From positions 442,061,502-442,125,501 of the forward strand of contig OZ010794.1 in assembly GCA_963932465.1 (NCBI GenBank): DNA of 64,000 nt, given 5' to 3'. The number at the start of each line of letters is the position of its first letter. Within the stretch, counting starts at the first letter, position 1. Shown in pieces: positions 46,631-57,859 of the stretch. This stretch comes from Maratus speciosus. Its lineage: Eukaryota > Arthropoda > Arachnida > Araneae > Salticidae. The notes under the pieces are model-generated. The model worked only from the letters and a program-made list of their open reading frames with translations. It made no database searches and was not told the DNA's origin. A program made the translations under genes and the position numbers.

Positions 46631-47006
46631 TTAAACATCTTGAATTACAGTGAACTTTAATAACCCTTGGCTTTAATTGCCGGCACTCTTCCAATTGAGA
46701 TATCTGTACGACAGCCCAGTCAACACAATATTCGTTCAGAACAACTATTATCATGACATCAATTGATTGTGTGAAAAATAATTAAAAGTGTACATGATTA
46801 TACGTATATTTTATTATTAAGCAACAGACTTTGCAGATCCGATTTTCTAAAAAGCTTTAAAGATTGAAATCTCTAGGCTGGAGTGGGAAAGTGGTAATTT
46901 TGAGGAATAGGAGGATAATTTATATAGAAGAATTTTCTGTATAAAAATAAAGATTTAAATTTTTTTAATGTTGGGGAGTAGGGGGAGGGAGAAGAGCTGA
47001 AATGTA

Positions 47007-48074
47007 CAGTCGTGGAAAAAAAAAAAAAGTAAACACCCTTTACTAACTCCTTAACAAATTATTATCGTTGACAAAAGTTATTGGTACCGAACGATTGGAA
47101 ATAAAGTCTATTTTTAAATGATGTATATAAAATTTGCTTAGGGGGCCATCTACATATTAAAACAAATCCAAACTTCATTTTTTTCAATGGCAATACCCAA
47201 TTTTAACGAGATATTTCAAATCTTCGGTTCAAACTATGCCTAGGCACCAAATTTCAAGTAATTTGAATAATAAGTTTTTGAATTATAAACATTCAAAATT
47301 TAGTGCTTTTAATATTAAATTATATTTTCATATTTTTATTCATATCTCCTGAAATTATGCTCCTAATGTGCTAATTTTTTGTGTAGCAGTAATACTAACA
47401 TACCCAAACATAAATACGCTGAATTTGCAATTTTTATAATTTTAATATATGAATTATGAAATTAATATTCGAAAAAATTATGAATTGTAACCTAAAATTT
47501 TTTTGATGGATTTAGATTTATTAAGTCCTGCTTTATGGAAATCCAAAATTTCACATTTTTCTTCCAGTTTTCAAATTATGCTTAAAAAACGGCAAAATTA
47601 TGGTTTAAGGGGCCGTCTATGATAGAAGTGACTAGATATTTTGAAATGTCTTACGCTGTCCTGTAATCTAGCAAACTTCATTGACTGCTTGAGTGACGCT
47701 TAAGGTGCCTTGATCAAGAAGGGGGCTCTCTCGGTTAACAATCGAGTACCGAACTTCAATTTGGATACAGCCCTTAAAATAAGTTTCTTTTAAAATAATT
47801 AATTTCTCGGGAACTTATAGTACGAATTGCATAAAAATTTGTTTTTAGGCTAATTAAATTGTGTAGAATTCATTTATGCTGTAAAAATTGTGTACTGCTA
47901 TTGAAAAAAACAAAGTTATGGTTCGTTTTAATATGTAGATAACCCCTTAAGCAAATTTTATATACATCATTTAAAAGTAGACTTTATTTCCAATCGTTCG
48001 GTACCAGTAACTTTCTTCTACGGTAATTTGTTGAGGAGTTAGTAGGGGGTGTTTACTTTTTTTTTCCATGACTG
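47007..48074. mobile_element. Tc1/mariner-like element with ~160-bp TIRs
   Basis: CAGTCGTGGAAAAA on the left and its inverted counterpart CAGTCATGGAAAAA on the right are bordered by TA (47005-47006 and 48075-48076). Inverted similarity continues about 160 bp inward and includes TACCGAACGATTGGAAATAA. The interior is AT-rich with no open transposase. Confidence 0.82.
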
Positions 48075-48494
48075 TACATTAGGGAAGTTAGAGCTTATTT
48101 ATTTATTTATGTTAGTGAGCAACAAATGTTGCAGATTTTTTTTTTTTTTTTTTTTTCAAACTAATTTTTGAAAGATTTTATTATTTAGGTAAGCTGGAGA
48201 GGTGGGTGCAAAAGCAGAAGTGGAATCTTCGGAACTCAGGGGATTATTTTATATGATTTATTATTATTGTTAATAAAGAATTTTAAATAGGGATGGTGAA
48301 AGATTATTTTATATAAAATTAAAGAATGTTTAATTTTTTTGCACTAGGAATGAGAAAAGGGAGAAGCAGAAATTTGTAGTTTTGGATTTAATATAAATGT
48401 ATGGAATTACTTTTATAAGTGAGCGATGATTGTTATATATATATATAAAGGTTTAAAGAGTAATATTTCTTGCTATTTTTCTTAATATATTTTT

Positions 48495-49462
48495 CTTAAA
48501 AATAATGATATCAAATTTTGAGTGACGCTATGCTATTAATTATAATCTCTCTATATATTATTTATTTCATCTTTTTATATTTTTATAATCGCATGTGCAA
48601 AAATTATGTTCAATTTAAAAAAATGTATAAAAGTTTATTCATTGATGCTTTAACATTTACACCTCTCATAAATTCCAAGTATGAGTTTTAAAAGATATGA
48701 TATCAAAATTTTAGTGACGCTTTGATGTGGCTTTAAACGATTTGTTTTAAAATTAAATTTAAATTATTTTTGTTTTGGCTAAGATATATTCACACATCTA
48801 AACAATAGTTTTAATTTTCCAATATGCTTTAAATATGTCACTTTCACTGAATTTATATAATGCATTTAAATGTATTTATTTGAATAAATTGATTTATCCT
48901 TTGTCCAATGCTATTAAAAATTTAAAATAAGATTTGCGTAAATAATTTTTTTGCGTCATTGTATCCAAACTAAGGGAAATGCATTCAAATGGATACTATG
49001 AGGCAAAAAAATTATTTACGCAAATCTTATTTAAAATTTTTAATAGCATTGGACAAAGGATAAATCAATTTATTCAAATAAATACATTTAAATGCATTAT
49101 ATAAATTCAGTGAAAGTGACATATTTAAAGCATATTGGAAAATTAAAACTATTGTTTAGATGTGTGAATATATCTTAGCCAAAACAAAAATAATTTAAAT
49201 TTAATTTTAAAACAAATCGTTTAAAGCCACATCAAAGCGTCACTAAAATTTTGATATCATATCTTTTAAAACTCATACTTGGAATTTATTAGAGGTGTAA
49301 ATGTTAAAGCATCAATGAATAAACTTTTATACATTTTTTTAAATTGAACATAATTTTTGCACATGCGATTATAAAAATATAAAAAGATGAAATAAATAAT
49401 ATATAGAGAGATTATAATTAATAGCATAGCGTCACTCAAAATTTGATATCATTATTTTTAAG
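48495..49462. repeat. Near-perfect ~970-bp palindrome
   Basis: The left arm from CTTAAAAATAATGATATC (48495) pairs with the right arm ending at 49462. Only a few mismatches are seen over about 470 bp per arm, and the loop is about 25 bp centred near 48979. Within each arm the motif GTGACGC...TTTGATATCAT recurs at a spacing of about 190 bp, so the arms look like satellite-type monomers joined head to head. It is in the sense transcript of cni intron 2 and would form a long RNA hairpin. Confidence 0.92.
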
Positions 49463-50149
49463 TTCCATATTTAAAATTCTTAGAGCATAAGATAAAGTGC
49501 TGCGTCACAAACTTTTAACCCGTTAAGGGTTTTTGCATTGATATATAAATACATTAAGTTTAGATGTATATAAATTTATATATTTTACTGTATGCATATA
49601 GCTAAATAGGTTTTTTGGTGATTCCAACTCATTTGTAACATGCCCGATTTTGTTTTAAGATGATTAAGTTAATGAAAAGTCCACATTTGAGGAGAAAATG
49701 TTTTGTAGAAGATATTTTTTAGACAATATGTGAAGGATGCTGGTTTAAGATGAAATATTTTGTAAAGGATAATGTTTTAAAATTTAAAAATAAATTGTGA
49801 AGTGTCAGTACCAGAGTTTGAAAAAAACTACTATTTTATTAACTAACTTATTTTATGGAAGAAACGTCGCACTCCTCAAAATTGGCCTGAATAAGCTTAA
49901 AAATATCGTAATTGCCGCACCCTTGGGAACGCGACTTTTGTACACAGTGTCACATCGACCTAACTTTAATCAAAGTTTTCTGAGCAGTGTAAGGTTCCTC
50001 ATTTTTAATACCTTAAGATGTCTAAAATTTTATTTTAAATATTCAAATCAGGTTTTTAAAAGTTTTATGTAACTTTTAAATCAAGGAGACATCAGTTAGT
50101 ACTTAAAACCATCCAGAGCTCGGGATGCGGATCCCTCTCTTTAGGCATT

Positions 50150-50182
<33 letters not shown>

Positions 50183-50425
50183 CGAAACTTGCACTATTTT
50201 TATGAGAGGGTCGCAGTAAATTTTCTTCGTCCACGGGTCCACGCTGTATGGTTCGATATAATCAACGGAAATGTCACAGGTTTCATTATTGCCAAAGTCA
50301 GAAAGTTGTTAAGCAGGGGACTTAAAAACAGCCTTAAAGAATTTTATTTTATCCTAATTTTTTGTATGCAAAAAAAATTTAAACTCGTAAACGCCATGGC
50401 ATTTCTTCCATAAAATACGGTACTA

Positions 50426-51310
50426 CAACTACTTTATAGAAAATGTACTTAACTACAACTACATCTTATAAAAAGTAGCGTCTACGTCTACATGCTACTT
50501 TTTCAAAGTAGTCACTACTTCGCTACTTTCAGATTAAGCATCTACTTTTACTCAAAACTGAAGATACAGTGACTCCTCGTTGTATAGCATCGACTGGGAT
50601 ACAATTAAATAAGTGTGATATTTTCACCATGAATACAATAATTTTCTTGTTTGTAAAGTAAAAATGTGATTAAAGTACAGTTTTTTTTTTTTTTTTTTTT
50701 TTTTGAGATACACGAAAACAGAGCTGTGTACATGAATGAGGGGTTACTGTTGCATATAACATATTTACATTCGATCATATCACTGAATAAATTTTATTTA
50801 CAATTTTTACAGTAATTATTTGCATTGGAATATAAAATTGCCGTTAGCATGTATTTACCAATAGGTTTAACTTTCCAGCCCATTCTGAATATTTAAATTC
50901 AGTTGAGTTCTGTTGAGAGTTTATTATATTGAGTTATCTAATTTTATAACCTAGAAAATTATAGAAAAACAGCTATAAATGCAAACCATATATAAATCTG
51001 TAAATAAAGTTCTTCCGAATAAGAAACCCAGCTTAAAACAGAAAGATGTAATGTCGATAAAATAGACAAGTGTTGCCAGCAAGAAAATTAATGTGTTTTC
51101 AATGGTAGACAATTTCAATTAGTGTCATTTCTTGTTACAAAGTACTGATTTTTTTATTGTGCTTACTCACTACACTACATTATTTGAAATGTAGCACACT
51201 ACATTAAAAACTACTGTAAACAGTAGCAACTACTATAGTTTCGCTACTTGTAGCACACTTGTAGAGGTAGTTCTGCTTGTAGCGCACTACTTCTGAGCAG
51301 TTCACAATCT
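50426..51310. repeat. CTAC-rich element interrupted by a Tigger-like MITE
   Basis: Both ends of this stretch are rich in AACTAC/GTAGC motifs in inverted arrangement (about 50426-50545 and 51170-51300), as in the subterminal regions of hAT elements. I cannot fix the exact termini. A Tigger-like MITE lies at 50567-50749. Confidence 0.45.
50567..50749. mobile_element. Small Tigger-like MITE
   Basis: The ends are CAGTGACTCCTCGTTG on the left and, inverted, CAGTAACCCCTCATTC on the right. It has TA on the left and TT (probably a mutated TA) on the right. It is 183 bp and contains a poly-T tract. Confidence 0.6.
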
Positions 51311-51512
51311 CTCTATACAAATCCCTGGTAATACTTAATAATGTCTTCTACATAACTTAAGTATTTGTTCGCATTTTATTAATTTTGAAATAGCAGGTTT
51401 ATACCCGTAACTTATTGTTGACCTGCCATTTAACTAATATAATAAAAGTAGAATTATGTAAATGAAATTGATATTACTATAATATTGAAATTATTCATAT
51501 CTTTTATTTTAG

Positions 51513-51625
51513 CTTGTGCTACCAGAATATTTTCTTCATTTTCTCTATACGCTGCTTTTTGTATTTGCATTTGAATGGTTCACAGTTATTTTAAACCTTC
51601 CACTACTTGCTTATCACATTCAGAG
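51513..51625 (+). CDS. cni: cornichon exon 3
   Basis: The exon encodes 37 codons and two bases of the next: LVLPEYFLHFLYTLLFVFAF, then EWFTVILNLPLLAYHIQ and AG. It matches the conserved LVLPE motif, the following membrane helix, the EW pair and the start of the next helix ending LLAYHI-R in cornichon. The acceptor TTTTATTTTAG ends at 51512 and the donor GTATGA starts at 51626. The split codon (AG|N) fits the conserved arginine after HIQ. The Q in place of the usual W at the HIW position is a mild oddity. The remaining ~57 residues (the conserved RPVMSGPG region and last helices) are not in the window. Confidence 0.96.
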
Positions 51626-52674
51626 GTATGACATTTTAATTTATGCATTATTATTATGTTTATTTTATTGTACAAATTTTGAAACCCTAGATCATTAAAA
51701 TTTGTTTGTAATAAATAAGCTAATATTTTGTAATATTATTTTTAATGCATAGTTTTGACAAAAATGTTTATTGTAAATAGGGATGCACCGAATAGTGATT
51801 TTGGCTGAATTGTACTGTTAGGCCGAATACTACCAAATGTTCGGCTGGCCAAATACTTTTTATATTTCAAAGTTTAAAGGTACTAAAATGTTACTTTTTA
51901 AAACAATTTTACGTAATATTTAATAAAAGAAACTTACATTATTTTGATAAACAAGCTTTTTATAAGTAAACTTTATATTGAAAATCTGCTTTCAAGTTAT
52001 TTAAGAAGGATAATTATAAGACTTTTTTAATTAATATAATTTTTAATTTCATCGTTTTTTATATGAATTAAAACAAACACTTGAAAACCAAAGAGAAATA
52101 GTGAAAAAATTGGAAGAAAAACTTTACAGGGCCATATACTGTTTCTTTGTCAGGAAGAGACTAAAGTAAAAGTAAATAAATAATACAATCTCTTCAAATT
52201 TTATATGGTGGCAACTCAACAAGAGTAAATGTTCTACTCCCTTTGATTATGCAAGGAAGTTTTTGAATGCATTCAAGATCAGTGTCTGGAGTGGGCGATC
52301 ATTTTCAGAGATGGTTGTAAACATTCAGGTTGTTCCTAAAGTCATGCTACAAATTTTCAGCGGGGATAATATGGTCAAGACAAACATTTTTTTAATAAGA
52401 AACAATATCTCAAATCCATTTATACCAATAAAATTACAATACATTCAATCAAATATATTGGGTGCGAAACAAGTTGAAACTGAATTTTTATTCACAACTA
52501 CTTTATCAATAATGAAGATACTTTAACAAGATTTGTTTCAGAGTAATTTTGTTTATATATTGAATGTGATGATATCATTATAATTGAAAATGACTGAATT
52601 TTGGTAAGTGACACAGTAATAAATACTATCAACTGGATTCTGAATAAAGGAATGTCTACCTCATAGTTCTTTAG

Positions 52675-52887
52675 GTGACTGAGAGGTTCTGCTCTCGAGG
52701 CTGGTAGACGGGAAGTGCTGGGTTCGATCCCAATCGCGCCCGTCGACTTAATCGTTCAGAGTTTTCGTGGTTTTCTTCGAGCCATGGATTTCCATGCGTA
52801 AGTACGGGTTAGGTTCCCTTCGAAAGACCCCCCCCCTCTGGCCTATATCCCTAGTGTAGATAATCAGCCGTCAAAATCAACCAACCC
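52675..52887 (+). mobile_element. tRNA-derived SINE with exact 11-bp TSD
   Basis: TAGTTCTTTAG flanks both sides (52664-52674 and 52888-52898). The head has GTGACTGAGAGGTTCTGCTC and GGGTTCGATCCC, like the A and B boxes of a tRNA with a long variable arm. The body has CAGAGTTTTCGTGGTTTTCT and ACGGGTTAGGTTCCCTT. It ends without a poly-A tail (AACCAACCC). The exact TSD indicates recent insertion. Confidence 0.9.
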
Positions 52888-53189
52888 TAGTTCTTTAGCT
52901 ATGAATGGTGGCATTTTCCAGTGCTTCTTATCATATCAAATTTCACAGAAATCAAATCAAGTTAGTTGAAAATACAGTTATGATATCTTCCTTATTGTTA
53001 AAGCAACAAAGCCCGGTAGCAGAAAGTGTGCGACGTGCGTCACAGATTTATTTTGGACCTTGCAGATAAATTTGTCAACTTGAGGAAAAAAAAAAGTATT
53101 TCCTTAAAGAAAAAACAAAACAAATTCTGACAAAATATATCGCAAATTCGACAAATGGTCGCCGAAAAATATCAATTTCGATAATCGTT

Positions 53190-54672
53190 CGCATAAAAAA
53201 TCGGTAATTTATATCCAAAGGGTCGCTATAAAAAGGCGAATTTTGTCAAAAGAGCCATGTAAAAAACATGAATTTTGTCCCAGGGTTGTGGAAAAAATAC
53301 AAATTTCTGTCACAGGATCGTGGAAAAAACACTAATTTCGTCAAAGGATTGCGGAAAGAATGCAAATTTAGTAAAAGGATCGCGGAAAGAATGCAAATTT
53401 AGTCAAACGATCGCGAAAAAACGCAAATTTATGTCAAAGGATCGCGAAAAAACGCAAATTTACGTCAAAGGATTGCGGAAAGAACGCAGAGTTTAATCAA
53501 AATATCTCGAAAAATGTAAATTTCTGCCAAAAGATCGCTGTACAAACTTGAATTTTATCCAAAAATCCCGAAAGAAAAGGTGAATTCCGTTCCAAGGGCG
53601 CATGAAAAACGCAAATTTTTGTCACAAAATCGCGGAAGAACTTGAATTTCATCAAAGGATTGAGGAAAAAAATACGAATTTAGTCAGACAATCGCGGAAA
53701 AATGCAAATTTCTGTCAAACGATCGCGAAAAAACGCAGGTTACTGTCGAAGGGTCACGAAAAAAAGAAAATTTCTGTCAAAAAATCGTAATTAAATTTGC
53801 GGAATTTCGTCGAAAGATCGCAAAAAACGCAAATTTCTGCCAAAGGATCGCTGTAAAAACGCGAATTTCGTCAAAAGATCCCGGGAAAAACGTGAATTTC
53901 GTCCCAGGGGCGCTGAAAAAACGCAAATTTCTGTCACAAAATTGCGGAAAAAACACGAAGTTCATCAAAGAATCGAAGAAAAAACGGAAATTTCGTAAAG
54001 GAGTGCGAAAAAAAGCTCATTTTTGTCAAAAGATCGCGAAAAAACGTCAAATTTCGTCAAAAGATCGCGAAAAAACGAGAAATTTTCTCATAAGATCGCG
54101 AAAAAACAGCAGATTTCGTCAAAAGATCGCGAAAACACGGCAAATTTCGTCAAAAGATCGCGAAAAAAACGAGAAATTTCGTCAAAAGATCGCGAAAAAA
54201 ATGAGAAATTTCCTCATAAGATCGCGAAAAAAACGAGAAATTTCCTCATAAGATCGCGAAAAAAAACAACAGATTTCGTCAAAAGATCGCGAAAAATAAG
54301 GCAAATTTCGTCAAAAGATCGCCAAAAAACAACAGATTTCGTCAAAAGATCGCCAAAAAACAGCAGATTTCGTCAAAAGATCGCGAAAAACGGCAAATTC
54401 CGTCAGAAGATCGAGAAAACAACAGATTTCGTCAAAAGATCCCGTAGAAAACGGCAAATTTCTTTAAAACATCACGAAAAAAAATGGCAAATTTCGTCAA
54501 AACATCGCAAAAAACGCAAATTTCATCAAAAGTGCGCGAAGAAAAACACATAGTTAGTGCCGGTAGTGGATTTTCGCTCCCCCCTCCCCCCCCCCCCCCC
54601 CTGCCTCTGTTGTAACCTTTCGGAAAATTTGCTGTGAATTTCAGATTTTTTTTTTACTCAGAATCACCACTG
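53190..54672 (-). repeat. 31-bp minisatellite, largest array, with carrier terminus
   Basis: About 40 units close to AAATTTCGTCAAAAGATCGC plus GAAAAAACGGC run from about 53190 to 54550, with the most regular copies at 54020-54540. A C-rich stretch follows, then the block GCTGTGAATTTCAGATTTTT and an end reading AATCACCACTG at 54672. This is the inverted counterpart of the terminus at 18930. The lysine/arginine-rich open frames (53275-54553) arise because the unit is nearly stop-free in all three frames of this strand. They are not genes. Confidence 0.85.
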
Positions 54673-55107
54673 GTTATTAATCAGTAAGAACGCTATTTAT
54701 TTTAACACTTATAATGTTCGTACATAAGAAAATGTAACACGCTACTCCCGCAGACAATTTTCAACCCACTAAATTGCTATCGCAGACACAACCATAATTT
54801 TCTGCTACTGGGCAACAAAGTTATACTTTACAAATGGCAAATAAATAATCTAAAAGCAGTCTATTTTATTTAAATATGATCTTGTTTCTAATTATTATAA
54901 ATTAATTACTATTTATTATAATATTGTTTTAAATATATTTATAAGTTGACAGTTAAAAGTAGAAATTGTGAAAAGTTTTTAAAAAGGTGTTTTAAAAGGT
55001 TTTTTTAAGTATTCAGTTCAGCCAGCCGAATACTTTTATATTAGATTTAACCAAATAGTTTGATATTCGGTAACATGGCCGAATACCGAATATTCAGTGC
55101 ATCTCTA

Positions 55108-55666
55108 GTTGCAAATGTGTTTATATTACTTTTCAAAATTAATTCATTAACAACTTAACTATTTATATCGATGTCAAATGGCACCTTTTGAGATTTTGAT
55201 TTATAGTTATTTCATGTGTAATGTTTTAATTAAAATAAAGCTCAAATTCTTTTTTAATATGCTGAATGCTTGGCTTATGATTGAGATTGACTTAGTTTAT
55301 AAGTTACAAAACAAATAACCATAAATCAAAATCTTAAAAGGCATCATTTTCCGCTGTCAGAAATAGTGTTCAAACAATTCATGATGCGTCATTCATTATA
55401 CTAATTATCATTTTTCCTTGGTCAATTTATAAAAATATTATGTGCGTTTTGAAAATTCATTTTTAAATAATGAATGAATGTGTGTTGGCGAAGGAAGAAG
55501 TGGATACAAATAGGTCATTTCATGTCACATGTCGAACAGCTTTTCTACATATTACTGCTGTTTTAACAATACTATTATATGCTCCAATTAAAACAACTAT
55601 GTTAATATGAAAATCTAGGATTTGTTGTTATTTTTAATATATAGTTTATATTTTAGCAATTTATAA
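55108..55666. other. Non-coding stretch, nothing recognised
   Basis: This is AT-rich intron 3 sequence. A short inverted similarity (about 55180-55220 against 55310-55350, around ATCAAAATCTYAAAAGG) is the only structure I see. Confidence 0.5.
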
Positions 55667-56026
55667 CTGGGTTCCCAGTGTCATGGAAAGTCAGGGAATT
55701 TCAAAATATATAGGAAAAGTCATGGAATTTACAAATATTTTCTAAAAAGGCTTGGAGAAAAAATGAAAAATGACGCGAAAGTCATTAAATAATGTTGGGG
55801 GAAAAAAAAAATCATGAAATTCATCAAACGATCGGGGGAGGGGGGGGGGGATAAAGAAAAATCAAGATATTTGAAGAACGATTGCAGAAAAAAATCACTA
55901 ATTTTGACAAAGTATTGCAAAAATATGTAGCAAATTTCATTGTATGCCTGTTTTATCAGAGAGTTTTTTGAGATTTGGTCAGGGAAAATCAAGGAATTTG
56001 CCAGTCATGTTTTGCTGGGAACCCTG
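55667..56026. mobile_element. Short hAT-like MITE with CTGGGTTCCCAG ends
   Basis: The left end CTGGGTTCCCAGTGTCATGG and the inverted right end CAGGGTTCCCAGCAAAACAT are related. TTATAA precedes and TATAAG follows, so the target duplication is uncertain. It contains diverged 30-bp-like motifs (CATGAAATTCATCAAACGAT) that recall the minisatellite unit. Confidence 0.6.
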
Positions 56027-57859
56027 TATAAGTTATAGATGTTAGTTATTCATGTAAGTGTCATGTGCAGAACATTTTGTCCGTTTTTCATGGAATAGTC
56101 CAAATTTTTTTTACTGGCAAAGATAAATTTTTGTTGGCTATCAGATTTTTTTCTTATTTGTGAAGTCCTGCTTAGGTGTTATCAATTTTTTATTTTCCTC
56201 TCAATATAATGAGAATCTTTGACACATTCACAATTCATGAACTGAATTTCATTCTAATTTGTTTGAAAATTTCCAGGCTGAACAATTAAATGCCAAAGAA
56301 TCAATAATGTTTTCCATTTTCTTATAGATTCAATATATTTTTAATTATTGTTGATTGCTACCTAATGATCATTCTCATGTCCCAAAACAGAGGTCGATCC
56401 AGGCAAAATTTGGGGCCTATTTAAAACCCTTCACAAAATTATTTTTAATAAAATAGCCCCCCCCCCCCCCTCCCTCATAAAATTCAATTTCATAAAAACA
56501 CTCCCTTAGTTAATTATTTTTATTTTGTTAGATTTTAAAATGTGCATTTTGTAAACAAAATACGTTCACCAGAAAGGAAATCTTTATCAGGATTACTTAA
56601 AGAAGTTATTATTAATATTTGTTCAAATTTGAGCAGGGTTGCAAAAAACGCGATCCAGTTGGCAGTTGGGTTTTTTAGGGTTTTATTGGGCTTTTGGGGT
56701 TTTATTGAATTTTTTATTTTTTTTTTATTTTTAATAAGTAAGGGCAGGAGGATTCCTTTATTTTTTAAAGTATATGTATTAAATTAAGAAATCTTATTAT
56801 ATTTTTATTGATTAACTTAATATACAAGTGATTTGAATGGAAATAACATAAATAAATCAGTGTAAAAGTCTGGAAAAAAGCTTTTACTTCTGACATCATA
56901 TAATATTATGTAATAACCGCATATCACATATTTAAAAGTTACTTTAATAGATTACTTTTTATCTGTATTCCTCACTAAGAACACATTTTTAAAACAAATC
57001 TTTAATCTTTTATTATTTATTAATCAAATAATGCTTCATAATATTTTCAAGATATCTATGGTTCATTGTATAGAACAGGTTATTCTTTGAACATAATACA
57101 TAGCTGTTACTAAAAGTATTTAAATTACAAATGATTTCAATTATCTACATAATTGATTGTAATTATTTAATTTGAATATTTTGAAATGAAGTTATAATAT
57201 TTAGATAATATCCAATACTGTTTATTTTTATCAACAAATATGCATCCAGGGTTGTTTGGTTTAAACCAAATGTTTTTTTAAACCATGCTGTTTTTTTTTT
57301 TTTTTTTTTTTTTTGCCTTTTTCCCTAATGTTTTCATTTATTTTACACATTATTGAAAAATGCAAAATCCAAGTTATGCAAAAGCTACAAGCAAAACTTT
57401 AGAAAAATGATGAATTAATAAACTTGTAAAGTAACAAACATTTTTAGTCAATCAAACTTCTTATAAGCTTTAAATCTACATAGCAGACTAACTAATTTTT
57501 CTAAAATTAGCTGGGAAGAAAAAGACAAGTAGTTAGTTATTTTTCTTCTTTTTTTAAGCCTTTTATTTTTAAAAATAGCCAAAATGGCAGATTTGAACTA
57601 AAAATACACTTTTACTATTTAGATTGCTTGATTAGTTAAGGTTTACTATAGATTACAGATTACATTATGCCTCAATGATGACATAATCATAAGTAATTTG
57701 CTTCATTGGTTCCACTCTTTGTTCTGTATGCTAATATATGATTGGCTGTGAGTTTTCTTTATTGTATCATGGCTATTGGGTTTAGTAAGTCTTTGTTTTT
57801 CTTGCATTCTTACATTGGGATTGGAGTTTTGCATTATGATTTTATTCTGTTACCAGCAG

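Larger units (their letters stand above)
36289..51512 (+). other. cni: cornichon intron 2 (15,224 bp)
   Basis: It runs from GTAAGT at 36289 to a TTTTAG acceptor ending at 51512. The segment 36294-36365 is repeated in diverged form at 36718-36795. From 36800 to 40100 I see no gene or element with ends, only AT-rich sequence and a short GTATC microsatellite near 38440. From 49470 to 50420 nothing is recognised apart from a poly-T at about 50153-50182. Confidence 0.9.
51778..55107. mobile_element. hAT element with SINE and minisatellite inside
   Basis: The ends are TAGGGATGCACCGAATAG on the left and, inverted, TAGAGATGCACTGAATATTC on the right. The flanks are ATTGTAAA (51770-51777) and GTTGCAAA (55108-55115), 6/8 identical. 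It begins about 150 bp after cni exon 3. It holds an intact SINE (52675-52887) and a long minisatellite (53190-54550). No transposase is recognised; the open frame at 52263-52526 matches nothing I know. Confidence 0.75.

Noticed and set aside
53275..54553. Long lysine- and arginine-rich open frames
   Set aside because: They follow the 31-bp minisatellite exactly and are open in all three frames. No start context, splice signal or non-repetitive domain is present.
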